A program made the translations under genes and the position numbers. The notes under the pieces are model-generated. The model saw only the letters and a list, made by a program, of their open reading frames with translations. It was not told the origin of the DNA and searched no databases. From Actinomycetota bacterium (GTDB lineage: Bacteria > Actinomycetota > Humimicrobiia > Humimicrobiales > Humimicrobiaceae), in NCBI GenBank assembly GCA_023379515.1, contig JAMCQQ010000063.1:1-64000 (forward strand): DNA of 64,000 bases, read 5' to 3'. Shown one piece after another: positions 8,243-17,105 of the stretch (position 1 is its first letter; each line of letters begins with the position of its first letter).

Positions 8243-9727
8243 ATGGACGATAGAAAAAAGAACATCCAAAAATTCACAATCCTGCACTCAAATGATATGC
8301 ATGGGGATTTTTTGGCAGAAGTAAAAGCCGGAGAAGGAAAATTGATAGGCGGCCTCGCATTACTTTCCGGCTATATTAATAAGGTAAGAAAAGAAGAAAA
8401 AAATGTATTGTATATAATTTCAGGTGACATGGTTCAAGGCAGCCTTATTGATTTCGAATATAAAGGCATTTCAACAATGGAAATAATGAATTATCTTGCT
8501 CCTGATATTGTAGCTCTGGGAAACCATGAATTTGACTATGGCCTTCCACATCTGCTTTTTCTTGAAAAAATGGCAAATTTTCCAATAGTAAATGCGAATT
8601 TATATATTACTCATTATAATAAAAGATTGATGCTGCCATATCTGATCATAAAGAAAGCAGGTTTTGATATTTTGTTTACCGGGATAGTAACTGAAAAAGT
8701 TATTGATTCGATAAAGCAGGACAAATTAATTTCAAGTTTTGTAACTCTTGAAGAAGCAAGCAATGAAATCGGGATTATCTCAAATGCCTATAAAAATGAT
8801 GATATTGATTTAACAATAGTTTTGACTCATATAGGTTTTGATTCTGATGTTGAACTTGCTAAATTATTAAAACCAGAATGGGGAATAGATTTAATAATTG
8901 GCGGACATTCACATACAATTTTGGAGCAGCCTGCATGTGTAAATGGAATCTATATAACTCAAGCCGGAGTTGGAACAGATCAGATTGGAAGGTTTGATAT
9001 TCTGGTTGATGATGACACAAACAGTATTATTGAAATGAAATGGCAGCTTATTCCAATAGACAGCGATATTGCCGAACCTGATAAAGAGCTTGAAGAATAT
9101 ATAAATTCTTTTAAGGAAGATGTTGACAGAAAATATAATACAATCATATGTAAATTTGCAAAAAAACTTACTCATCCGCAAAGAGAAATTGAAACAGAAC
9201 TTGGCAACCTGATATCGGATGCTTTTGCTGAAATAGCTGAAACGGATATCATGTTAACCGGAGCAGGGTCTATCAGGATTAAAGAAATGGGTCCTTTAGT
9301 TACATTAAAAGATGCAATGTCCTGTTTTCCTTATGATGATACGTTAAGCAGGCATTTTATCCCCGGAAGCAAGATAAAAAAAATATTTTCACATTTCATG
9401 AGACCTGAAAACAGAAATGGAGAAGGTGAATGTTATCAGGTAAATAAAAGAATAAAAGCAGTTTATGATGACAATAAAAAAGAATTAATTTCACTTGATT
9501 TTGACGGCAAGCCGATAGAGAATGATCAATTCTATAAAATTGCCATGCAGGGATATCATTTTAATAATTCACAAGCTTACCTTAATATTTCCAATGAAGA
9601 ATTAATGGAATCCGGCAAATCAAAGGTTATATCAACCTCTGCACAACAAGTTTTGCTTGAATATTTAAGAAATCACCAGAATGTTGATGGAAGAATTGAA
9701 GGAAGGTTCACTTACATAAAAAGTTAA
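8243..9727 (+). CDS. Cytoplasmic 5'-nucleotidase / metallophosphoesterase family protein
   Basis: This protein of about 494 residues has both domains of the 5'-nucleotidase/UshA family. The N-terminal calcineurin-like metallophosphoesterase shows S-N-D-M-H-G, G-D-M-V-Q-G, G-N-H-E-F-D and G-G-H-S-H-T. The C-terminal nucleotide-recognition domain shows G-N-L-I-S-D-A, T-G-A-G-S-I-R and P-Y-D-D-T-L. There is no signal peptide, so unlike UshA it should act in the cytoplasm, as YunD-type members do, on nucleotides or related phosphoesters. I chose the ATG at 8243 because GAGGA lies about 5 bases upstream. The upstream in-frame GTG at 8231 would have no ribosome site. Confidence 0.88.
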   Translation: MDDRKKNIQKFTILHSNDMHGDFLAEVKAGEGKLIGGLALLSGYINKVRKEEKNVLYIISGDMVQGSLIDFEYKGISTMEIMNYLAPDIVALGNHEFDYGLPHLLFLEKMANFPIVNANLYITHYNKRLMLPYLIIKKAGFDILFTGIVTEKVIDSIKQDKLISSFVTLEEASNEIGIISNAYKNDDIDLTIVLTHIGFDSDVELAKLLKPEWGIDLIIGGHSHTILEQPACVNGIYITQAGVGTDQIGRFDILVDDDTNSIIEMKWQLIPIDSDIAEPDKELEEYINSFKEDVDRKYNTIICKFAKKLTHPQREIETELGNLISDAFAEIAETDIMLTGAGSIRIKEMGPLVTLKDAMSCFPYDDTLSRHFIPGSKIKKIFSHFMRPENRNGEGECYQVNKRIKAVYDDNKKELISLDFDGKPIENDQFYKIAMQGYHFNNSQAYLNISNEELMESGKSKVISTSAQQVLLEYLRNHQNVDGRIEGRFTYIKS

Positions 9728-9738
9728 AAAAATTTTTC

Positions 9739-10083
9739 TTATCCTATGGCTACTGAACCTTCTTCTCCGGTTCTTATTCTTATGCATCTATGCAAGTCCA
9801 AAACGAAAATTTTTCCATCCCCAATTTTACCGGTATAAGCGCCCTTTTTTATTACCTCTATTGTTCTTTCAACAAAATCTTCGTTTACTGCAATTTCAAG
9901 TCTTATTTTTTTTAACAGATTAACTTCATCTATTTCTATTCCCCTGTAGGTTTCAGAATATCCTTTCTGCTGCCCGCATCCAAGAACATTTGAAACAGTC
10001 ATTTTGTAAACTTCAGCTTCAAAAAGTGCCTGTTTTACTTCAGGTAATTTATGTGGTTGTATCATTGCTATAATAAGTTTCAT
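9739..10083 (-). CDS. PII-family signal protein lacking the uridylylated tyrosine
   Basis: This 114-residue protein has the full PII fold: I-I-A-M-I-Q-P at the start, G-Q-Q-K-G-Y and Y-R-G in the T-loop region, and [10 protein letters not shown] (B-loop) near residues 83-92. PII trimers bind ATP/ADP and 2-oxoglutarate and regulate nitrogen or carbon enzymes and transporters. Residue 51, the modified Tyr of enterobacterial GlnB, is Ile here, so uridylylation at that site is impossible. No amtB, glnA or nif gene is adjacent, so its target is unknown. A good GGAGG lies before the start. Confidence 0.9.
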   Translation of the reverse strand: MKLIIAMIQPHKLPEVKQALFEAEVYKMTVSNVLGCGQQKGYSETYRGIEIDEVNLLKKIRLEIAVNEDFVERTIEVIKKGAYTGKIGDGKIFVLDLHRCIRIRTGEEGSVAIG

Positions 10084-10317
10084 TGATTCCTCCTTAAATT
10101 GTTTTAATCCCGAATCCTTAAAAATGTCATTCTTAAATATAATTGTGAAAAAAGTCGCTGATTCTTTTTAAATTTAAAAAATAAAGTTTTGTTTGCCATT
10201 TCATCTAAAAGAAATATCCGGCAAATTATTATATTAATTGTATCGGATGAATTTTAAGGACAGGTTAATTTTATGTTAAATCTATGTTAAATAGTTTGAT
10301 AAGAATCTTAAATAATG

Positions 10318-11508
10318 TTATCCTTGCAGTCTTTTTCTTTCAGCGTAAGGCATAAAAAACATTGCCATAATTGCAACAACCGGAAGAATAAGCATTATAT
10401 GGATAGTTCTTTCTATTCCAATTTTATCTGCAAGTTTTCCAATAAACATCATTGTTATACCTGCAAAACCGGAGGAAAATCCAATGACCAGTGAGGAAGC
10501 AAGGCTTAAATTTTTTGGAAATATTTCATGAGATAAGCTTATACACAGAGGAACAGTTGAGATCAGGAAAAAACCTGTCAATATAAATAAAATTATATTT
10601 ACAGGTGCATAAGTCTTAAAGATAAAATAAATTAATGGAATTATTGCAAGATATGCGATTTGGATTAAAACACTTCTTTTTAGCCTGTCTGCAAAATAAG
10701 ATGAAAAAACGCCGCCTATCCCGCCGATAAATCCAAAAATCAAAAGGATAATACTTATATTAATTACATTTATTTTCAGGTTTGTAAAATATAGCGGCAT
10801 GAATGTAAGAAGTCCCATCCATGTCAGATCCCTTGAAAATGCTGCAAGCCAGACTAAAAAAATATGAAGCAATTTTGCTTTTATAAATTTGGTACTGTCA
10901 GCTCCAGTTTTTTGTGAAACATTTCTTGACAGTTTCTTTTTTTTATCATAGACGGAAAATGATTTTAATAAAAAAATTGCTATTAATATTCCTGGGATCA
11001 TTGCAAATGGAGAAAATTTTATACCTATTTTGTCTATGATTGAAATAAAAAAAAGAGAACCTACCGAATATCCGATATTACCTCCAAGAGCGATAATAGA
11101 ATTTCCAAATCCCTTTTTTTTGCCTCTGTATTCAGCGCCAATTGCCGCACTTGGCGGATGAAAAGCTGAAACTCCAAGATTGCCAAGAAACAATAATATC
11201 AAAACAACGAAATAATTCGGCATTATCGCAATTAAAGATAAAAATACGGCAGCGGAAAATATACCATAAAAAAAATAATTTTTTACTCCATGTTTATCTG
11301 ATAAATATCCGAACAAAGGCTGTGTTAAGCTATTGGATATTTGTGAAATGGCAGTTAATAAGGACACCTGGAATAATGACAAATCAAATTTTACTGCAAT
11401 AAGGGGAATTACTCCAACTATGAAAGCAGGGTAAAGATCAACCGCAAAATGACCTATTGACGATAAACTTATATTATAAACATTTGGTTTTATCTTTTCC
11501 CTTAGCAT
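10318..11508 (-). CDS. MFS transporter, fosmidomycin-resistance (Fsr) type
   Basis: This 396-residue membrane protein has about 12 hydrophobic segments. It has the MFS loop motif G-Y-L-S-D-K-H-G near residue 68 and the Fsr-branch signature G-V-S-A-F-H-P-P-S-A near 112-121. Fsr-type carriers are proton-driven exporters. The natural substrate is generally not known, and a resistance role should not be assumed. It stands alone on the minus strand, divergent from the SRP RNA gene. Confidence 0.88.
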   Translation of the reverse strand: MLREKIKPNVYNISLSSIGHFAVDLYPAFIVGVIPLIAVKFDLSLFQVSLLTAISQISNSLTQPLFGYLSDKHGVKNYFFYGIFSAAVFLSLIAIMPNYFVVLILLFLGNLGVSAFHPPSAAIGAEYRGKKKGFGNSIIALGGNIGYSVGSLFFISIIDKIGIKFSPFAMIPGILIAIFLLKSFSVYDKKKKLSRNVSQKTGADSTKFIKAKLLHIFLVWLAAFSRDLTWMGLLTFMPLYFTNLKINVINISIILLIFGFIGGIGGVFSSYFADRLKRSVLIQIAYLAIIPLIYFIFKTYAPVNIILFILTGFFLISTVPLCISLSHEIFPKNLSLASSLVIGFSSGFAGITMMFIGKLADKIGIERTIHIMLILPVVAIMAMFFMPYAERKRLQG

Positions 11509-11624
11509 CTTTTCCCCGGACTTTTATATGCAATTAGAAAATTCTACTAGTTTAAATTTAATTATCAACAATTTTTTTTCATGCAGTTTGCAGTTTGCCT
11601 GTATAATTTTTTTTATTTATTTTA

Positions 11625-11630
11625 TATAAT
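11625..11630 (+). promoter_or_regulatory. -10 element of the SRP RNA promoter
   Basis: TATAAT sits 7 bases before G11638, the predicted first base of the SRP RNA. No good -35 is visible at the expected distance. Confidence 0.6.
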
Positions 11631-11637
11631 CAATATT

Positions 11638-11909
11638 GACCGTGCTAGGCGGGGAGCTAGCGGTGCCCTGTAACTCACAATCCGCTACAGTGAGGCTGAA
11701 TTCCGGTATTTGAGGTTTATTGCAGTAAGGTCAGCTATTCTGCAAGCAGCGTTGAAAGTCGGGTCTTGTGCGGCGAAGTCTTACAAACCCCGTCAGGTCC
11801 GAGAGGAAGCAGCGGTAAGTAAATTGCTTCGGGTGCCACAAGGAAGCCTGGCTGGAGCCGGCTGCAGGAAGGGCGCTTGGTGTTATAAATCGAAGACCGG
11901 TGCATGGTC
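11638..11909 (+). ncRNA. ffs: Signal recognition particle RNA, large bacterial type (scRNA)
   Basis: The 5' part has the long-SRP-RNA Alu-domain sequence with GCTAGGCGGGGAGCTAGCGG and GCCCTGTAAC. The apical domain IV, near 11793-11820, has GTCAGGTCC, a GAGA tetraloop and GGAAGCAGCGG, the Ffh-binding asymmetric loop. The ends pair GACC (from 11638) with GGTC (to 11909), giving about 272 nt, normal for Alu-containing bacterial SRP RNA. The RNA forms the core of the protein-targeting particle with Ffh. It lies directly upstream of dnaX, as in many Gram-positive genomes. A 72-codon frame across it is not a gene. Confidence 0.96.
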
Positions 11910-11943
11910 TTTAAGTTTTATTTTCTAAAATTAAATCAAAAAA

Positions 11944-13911
11944 ATGGGATATATTTCAATATACAGAAAGTGGAGACCTCAAAATTTCAGTGAAATTGTA
12001 GGTCAGGACGATACTGTAAAAACACTTAAGAATGCCATTAAAACCAGCAGGTTGTCTCATGCATATATTTTTTGCGGACCGAGAGGTACAGGCAAAACTT
12101 CTACTGCAAGAATACTTGCAAAAGCGGTCAATTGCAAGGAAAGGGAGAAGGATAAAAACCATATTGAACCTTGCAATATCTGTGAAAACTGTATAAGCAT
12201 AACCAACGGGACAAATGTTGACGTTATTGAAATAGATGCTGCATCAAATAGAAAAGTAGAAACAGCTCGTGATCTTATTGAAAAAGTTAATTATCTGCCA
12301 AACTATCTTAAGAAAAAAGTGTATATAATTGACGAAGTCCATATGCTTACCGATGCAGCATTTAATACACTTCTTAAAACTCTGGAGGAGCCACCGGAAC
12401 ATGTCATGTTTATTCTGGCTACAACGGAACCTGAAAAAGTTTTACCAACAATTTTATCAAGATGTCAGAGATTTAACTTTAAACCTATAAGTTCAGATTC
12501 CATTACAAAGAAACTAAAAACAATTTCTGCGAAAGAAAATATTGATATCAGCGATGCAGCTTTAAGTCTGATTTCAAAATATTCGGGAGGTAGCCAGAGA
12601 GATGCAAATGTAATACTTGAAAAATTAGCATCTCTTGATGAAGATAAAATAAAAGTTGAAGATGTTGCAGCATTACTTGGTGCGGTAGACTTTGAAATTT
12701 TATTTGAACTCACAAATATACTTATAGAAAATAATATAAGTGAAGCATTATTTTTTGAGCATAGGCTTCAGGAAAGCTATCAGAATTTGAGAATTTTTGT
12801 AGAAGAATTTTTAAATCATCTGCATACCCTTTTTATTATTAAAAATTATGAATCTGCCTATGAGATATTAAATATAAATGCAGAATACAGGGAAAAATAC
12901 AGCGATCAGGCAAAATTAATTACAAATAATGCTCTTCATTATTATATAGATCTGTTTACTGATCTTTACAGGGAAATAAAGATAAGTGAAGGCAGCAAAA
13001 TTTTATTCAGATCTGCTTTAATTAAAGCAGTAATTTATAACGGGAATGATAATGAAAATAAGGAAGCTAATGTTTTTGGTTCTTCTGACGAAAAAATATC
13101 TGTTTTTGACAGGGAAATAAAAGATTTAAATTTGAAAATTATTGAAATTCAGAGAAATCTTATAAATATTTCAAATGAATTAAAAGAAAAATATGAAAAT
13201 ATTAATGTTAATAAATTTGAAAAGGAAGAATTGAAGCAATCGGCGGCAGTACCGCTGAAAGTAAGTTCTGAAACTGAAATAAAAACCGGGACAAAAGAAA
13301 ATAAGCAAGCTGCTTCTGAAAATAAGGAGTCTCTAAAAGAATCAGGCACTTCTAAAGGTTCAGCAAATGATATTGCTGCAGGCAAAATCATATCAGACTG
13401 GGACAGGATCTGCAAATCCTTGAGATCAAAGGAAAAAGGTATACCGCTTTATTCTCAATTTGTTGAAACCAGAAAGTTAAAGATAAATAATGACAGCATT
13501 TTATTTTATCTTCCTGATAATTACAAATTTCATAAAGAAAGCTTAAACAAACCTGAAAATCTTAAGAAGATTGAAGAATCCATAAGGGAAGTTACAGGAA
13601 GCCTATTTAAGGTAAATTTCTTTTTTGAGGGTGAGGGAAAGGATCTGACTGACATAAAGAATTTAACGGGCAGTATGAAGAAAACAAGTTTAAGCCAGGA
13701 CAGGATTGAAGAAAAAGGTAAAGTCATAGAAGATATTGACAAAGATGAAAAAATTAAAACACAAATAAAAAAACAATACTTTAAAATTAAAGAAGCAAAT
13801 AATCAGGACAGTGATTTTGATTATTATGTCAATCCGGATGAAGATAAGATTGAAGAATATAATTATTTAGAGAAAAAATTTGGAATAAAGGAGAAAAAAA
13901 GTGGGGATTAA
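11944..13911 (+). CDS. dnaX: DNA polymerase III gamma/tau subunit
   Basis: The 655-residue clamp-loader ATPase opens with Y-R-K-W-R-P and G-Q-D. It has Walker A G-P-R-G-T-G-K-T-S near residue 42, a four-Cys zinc module including C-N-I-C-E-N-C near 77, Walker B I-D-E-V-H-M-L near 130 and an S-R-C sensor motif near 178. The long charged C-terminus after about residue 380 is the tau-type extension, which contacts helicase and polymerase in other species. No Shine-Dalgarno is visible before the ATG. It overlaps ebfC by 11 bases. The SRP RNA-dnaX-ebfC order is the conserved Gram-positive one. Confidence 0.97.
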   Translation: MGYISIYRKWRPQNFSEIVGQDDTVKTLKNAIKTSRLSHAYIFCGPRGTGKTSTARILAKAVNCKEREKDKNHIEPCNICENCISITNGTNVDVIEIDAASNRKVETARDLIEKVNYLPNYLKKKVYIIDEVHMLTDAAFNTLLKTLEEPPEHVMFILATTEPEKVLPTILSRCQRFNFKPISSDSITKKLKTISAKENIDISDAALSLISKYSGGSQRDANVILEKLASLDEDKIKVEDVAALLGAVDFEILFELTNILIENNISEALFFEHRLQESYQNLRIFVEEFLNHLHTLFIIKNYESAYEILNINAEYREKYSDQAKLITNNALHYYIDLFTDLYREIKISEGSKILFRSALIKAVIYNGNDNENKEANVFGSSDEKISVFDREIKDLNLKIIEIQRNLINISNELKEKYENINVNKFEKEELKQSAAVPLKVSSETEIKTGTKENKQAASENKESLKESGTSKGSANDIAAGKIISDWDRICKSLRSKEKGIPLYSQFVETRKLKINNDSILFYLPDNYKFHKESLNKPENLKKIEESIREVTGSLFKVNFFFEGEGKDLTDIKNLTGSMKKTSLSQDRIEEKGKVIEDIDKDEKIKTQIKKQYFKIKEANNQDSDFDYYVNPDEDKIEEYNYLEKKFGIKEKKSGD

Positions 13912-14215
13912 TTACGGCGATTTAATGAAGCAGGCAAGAGCAATGCAAAAACAGCTTGAAATAATCCAGAATGAATTAAAAGATATGGTTTTTGAAGCTT
14001 CTTCCGGCGGTGGGGTTGTAAAAGTAAAGGTTAACGGTGACCAGGAACTGCTGGAGGTTAAAATAAATCCTGAAATGGTTGATGCAAGTGATATTGAAAT
14101 GCTGGAAGATATGGTTATGGTTGCCATAAATGACGCATTAACTCAATCAAAAAATGAGTATAAAAATAAGATGGGCTCACTTGCAGGCGGGATGAATATG
14201 CCGGGCTTATTTTAA
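13901..14215 (+). CDS. ebfC: YbaB/EbfC family nucleoid-associated protein
   Basis: The 104-residue protein has the YbaB/EbfC layout: a helical M-K-Q-A-R-A-M-Q-K-Q N-terminus, a central G-G-G-V-V-K-V-K-V-N-G beta region near residues 36-46 and a Gly/Met-rich tail. Family members are dimers that bind DNA and are nearly always encoded between dnaX and recR. It starts with GTG inside the dnaX end, preceded by AAAGGAG. recR is not next; it lies 28 kb downstream. Confidence 0.94.
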   Translation: MGINYGDLMKQARAMQKQLEIIQNELKDMVFEASSGGGVVKVKVNGDQELLEVKINPEMVDASDIEMLEDMVMVAINDALTQSKNEYKNKMGSLAGGMNMPGLF

Positions 14216-14363
14216 TTTCTCTGCCTTTATTAATTAAAGACTATTCTTTTTAAAGTTTCCATCAATCAGCTCTGGAAAATGAAAATTTTATTATTAAGCT
14301 AAATAAATATTTTGCAAAAACTCAGCAAAAATTAGCCTTTAAAACCGGAATTAAAAAAATAAA

Positions 14364-14419
14364 TTGACAAATATTTATAATTAGTTTTATAATTATAATG
14401 TACAAATGTACATTATAAT
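14364..14419 (+). promoter_or_regulatory. Promoter with 28-bp palindromic operator upstream of the SorC-type regulator
   Basis: TTGACA (14364-14369) and TATAAT (14388-14393) are 18 bases apart. Overlapping the -10 and the likely start site is a perfect 12-bp inverted repeat: ATTATAATGTAC (14392-14403) and GTACATTATAAT (14408-14419), around AAAT. The position fits autorepression by the SorC-family protein starting at 14472. A further TGTACAT lies near 14439. Confidence 0.75.
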
Positions 14420-14471
14420 GAACAATTAATCAATTATTGTACATATCTATGAACAAAAATTTCAATCAATA

Positions 14472-15413
14472 ATGTCGGCAGATAAACGCAGAAAAACAAT
14501 TTATAAAGTCTTAAGAATGTATTATGTAGATAATCTTACTCAAAATGAAATAGCTAATAGGTTATCCATATCAAGAATAAAAGTTGCAAGATATATTTAT
14601 TATGCAAAGGCTCATAAATTAGTTGAAACAAAATTAAATTTTCCGATTAATGAAAATGATGAACTTGAAACTGAATTTGAAAATAAATATGGTTTAAAGG
14701 AATGCAGGATAGTACCTTCTTTTGAAAATATTGAAGATACATATAAATACATAGCAATTGAGCTTGCCGATATTCTGGGAAGAATTTTAAATGACGATGA
14801 ATATGTTGGTATCTCCTGGGGGACAACTCTTGAAGGAGTTTCAAGATATTTAAAACTTAATAAAAAAATAAATGTAAATGTGATCCCAGTTACAGGTGCA
14901 ATTGGCATTCAGGGACAGGATAATTCAACAAATTTTGTAATTAAAAACTTTGCGGATAAGATAGGCGGCAGATATTATCCTATCCATATCCCGAATATTG
15001 TTGATTCAAAAAAAGCAAAAAAAATACTGGAAGCAGACAGCCAGACCAGGAATATCATTGAACTGAATAAAAAATTAAGCACGGTAATTTTAGCTGTAAG
15101 TGCAGCAAGTCTTGATACAAGTTTCAGCAGACTGGGAGCTTTCAACCAGAAGGATATAGATTATCTGGACTCGCTGGGTGTTGTTGGAATATTAAATTTT
15201 GAATTCTTAAATGCTGCCGGAGAATTAGTTGAAAATATGATAAATGACAGAATAGTCAGGATACTTCCATTTGAATCAATCAGAAAAATAAAAAACTCAA
15301 TACTGATATCCTGGGGACCTAAAAAAGTAGAAATTTTAAAAGCATGTATTAAAAATAAAAATATTAATATTCTTTTAACAGATGAAGAGACAGCAAGAGC
15401 TATATCATGTTAA
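14472..15413 (+). CDS. SorC/DeoR-type sugar-responsive transcriptional regulator
   Basis: This 313-residue protein has an N-terminal winged helix-turn-helix (residues about 12-50, with L-T-Q-N-E-I-A-N-R-L-S-I-S-R). A SorC-like sugar-phosphate-binding domain follows, with G-I-S-W-G-T-T-L-E near 112 and the closing I-L-L-T-D-E-E-T-A-R-A near 300. SorC regulators are tetramers that sense a phosphorylated sugar, often the product of the kinase they control. The FGGY kinase directly downstream fits this. It is a paralogue of the regulator at 22550, which closes the same locus. It is the first gene after the dnaX-ebfC block. Confidence 0.9.
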   Translation: MSADKRRKTIYKVLRMYYVDNLTQNEIANRLSISRIKVARYIYYAKAHKLVETKLNFPINENDELETEFENKYGLKECRIVPSFENIEDTYKYIAIELADILGRILNDDEYVGISWGTTLEGVSRYLKLNKKINVNVIPVTGAIGIQGQDNSTNFVIKNFADKIGGRYYPIHIPNIVDSKKAKKILEADSQTRNIIELNKKLSTVILAVSAASLDTSFSRLGAFNQKDIDYLDSLGVVGILNFEFLNAAGELVENMINDRIVRILPFESIRKIKNSILISWGPKKVEILKACIKNKNINILLTDEETARAISC

Positions 15414-15468
15414 TTTTTTAAAGCGTTATTTTGAGAAAATTAAAATATTTTAAAAAGGAGCAGATTCA

Positions 15469-17025
15469 ATGAAAGATATTCTTATAGGTATTGATTTGGG
15501 TTCAACAAATGTAAAGACAATGTTTTTTAACAAGGAAGGAAAAGTTTTGGCTTTTTCAGCCAAGGAGTATCCCGTATATTTTCCAAAACCCGGGTGGGTT
15601 GAATATGATCCTGCAGACTGGTGGGAAAGTACTAAAGTTACAATTCGAGAGTGCCTTAAAAAAACCGGTATTAATCCTGATTCGATAGCAGGTATAAGTG
15701 TAAGCGGTTTAGGTTGCTGTCCGGTTCCTTTGGATGAAGACGGAAATGTTTTGTATAATGCTTTACCATGGTCTGATCAGAGAGCTCAGGTAGAAGTTGA
15801 TTTCCTAATAAAGAATTGCAAAGACCTTATAAATACCGCAAGCGGAAGTTATCCTACAACTATGAATACAATGCCGCATCTAATCTGGATTAAAAATAAT
15901 GAACCTGAGGTATATAAAAAGCTTTTTAAATATACTGAAGCTTCAGGATTTATAGTTCAAAGGTTAACAGGGGAATTTATTCTTGAATATGCCTCAGCTT
16001 CTTTTGTTGAGTATGGCATTGATATCAAAAAATTAAAATACAGTGAAGAACTAATTAAAGCAATGAGTTTGGATTATGAAAAATTTCCAAAATTGATTGC
16101 AAATACTGAACAGGCAGGCATAGTAACAAATAAGACTGCTCAAGAAACAGGTCTTATAGAAGGCATACCGGTTTTTTGCGGAGGTAATGATATGCCTTCG
16201 GGGGCAATTGGCGGCGGTGCAATTAAAGCAGGCCAAGCTTTTTTATATACTGGTACCGGTGCAAATACTACAGTAATAACAGATGACCTTTTCAAGACTT
16301 CACCGTATTTGCTTAATTGTCTGTGTATAAACAATCCGAAGATAAAATTAATTGACGGCGTACAGGGTTCGATAGGTTTTTCATTAAAATGGTTCAGGGA
16401 TACTCTTGGAGGACTTGAAAAAAATGCATCATCAATGTTAAATTCGGTGCTTGACCCATTTGAAATCATGGATGCCGAAGCTTTAAGAACAGAAGCAGGT
16501 GCCGGAGGTGTGATTTATCTGCCATTTTTAATGGGTCATTTTTCACCTGTTTTAAACCCTTATGCAAAAGGTGTATTTTTTGGTTTGGGACCGACAACTA
16601 CAAGAGCTCAATTAATTAAAGCTGTTATAGAAGGCTGTGTTTTTGATAGTTATCAGAGCTTAAAAGTTATTCTTGATATGGGGATTAAGATTGATGAAAT
16701 TATTTTTGTTGGTGGTCCTTCAAATAGTGAAACATGGTGCCAAGTCGTTTCTGATGTGACAAACAGGAAAGTAATTACGGTAAATGTGCCTGAGGCTGCT
16801 ACCTTAGGCAATGCAGTACTTGCAGGAGTAGGTGTTGGTATTTATAAAAGCTTTGAAGAAGCAATTGATAAAATTATAAGAGTCAGGAAGATATATCATC
16901 CAAACGAAAATAACCACAAAATTTATACTGAACTATATCCATTATTTATTCAAATTTATGAGGAATCTCTTGAAAGCTTTGAAAAACTGGCAAAAGTTAA
17001 GGAAAAATTTGGAATTTTAAAATAG
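15469..17025 (+). CDS. FGGY-family carbohydrate kinase (xylulokinase-like)
   Basis: This 518-residue protein has the FGGY layout. The N-terminal ATPase motif is G-I-D-L-G-S-T-N-V-K. P-W-S-D-Q-R-A near residue 103 supplies the catalytic Asp. A G-T-G-A-N-T-T phosphate loop lies near 263, and the C-terminal V-G-G-P-S-N-S and G-N-A-V-L-A-G segments bind nucleotide. It should phosphorylate an imported sugar, ketose or polyol in the cytoplasm. Its position between the SorC regulator and the transporter genes makes it the committing kinase of locus A. A good AAAGGAG site precedes the ATG. The sugar cannot be named. Confidence 0.9.
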   Translation: MKDILIGIDLGSTNVKTMFFNKEGKVLAFSAKEYPVYFPKPGWVEYDPADWWESTKVTIRECLKKTGINPDSIAGISVSGLGCCPVPLDEDGNVLYNALPWSDQRAQVEVDFLIKNCKDLINTASGSYPTTMNTMPHLIWIKNNEPEVYKKLFKYTEASGFIVQRLTGEFILEYASASFVEYGIDIKKLKYSEELIKAMSLDYEKFPKLIANTEQAGIVTNKTAQETGLIEGIPVFCGGNDMPSGAIGGGAIKAGQAFLYTGTGANTTVITDDLFKTSPYLLNCLCINNPKIKLIDGVQGSIGFSLKWFRDTLGGLEKNASSMLNSVLDPFEIMDAEALRTEAGAGGVIYLPFLMGHFSPVLNPYAKGVFFGLGPTTTRAQLIKAVIEGCVFDSYQSLKVILDMGIKIDEIIFVGGPSNSETWCQVVSDVTNRKVITVNVPEAATLGNAVLAGVGVGIYKSFEEAIDKIIRVRKIYHPNENNHKIYTELYPLFIQIYEESLESFEKLAKVKEKFGILK

Positions 17026-17105
17026 CATTTTTTATTGTTTAAAAAGACTTAAAAATTTTTAAAAGAGGAAATTATCACTTAACAGTCCTTGGAAAGGTAG
17101 ATTTA

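Noticed and set aside
10318..11508. Antibiotic resistance determinant
   Set aside because: The Fsr-like match shows family membership only; such exporters are common chromosomal genes with unknown natural substrates.
11710..11928. 72-codon plus-strand frame with basic, Cys-containing product
   Set aside because: It lies wholly on the SRP RNA, whose conserved domains explain the sequence.
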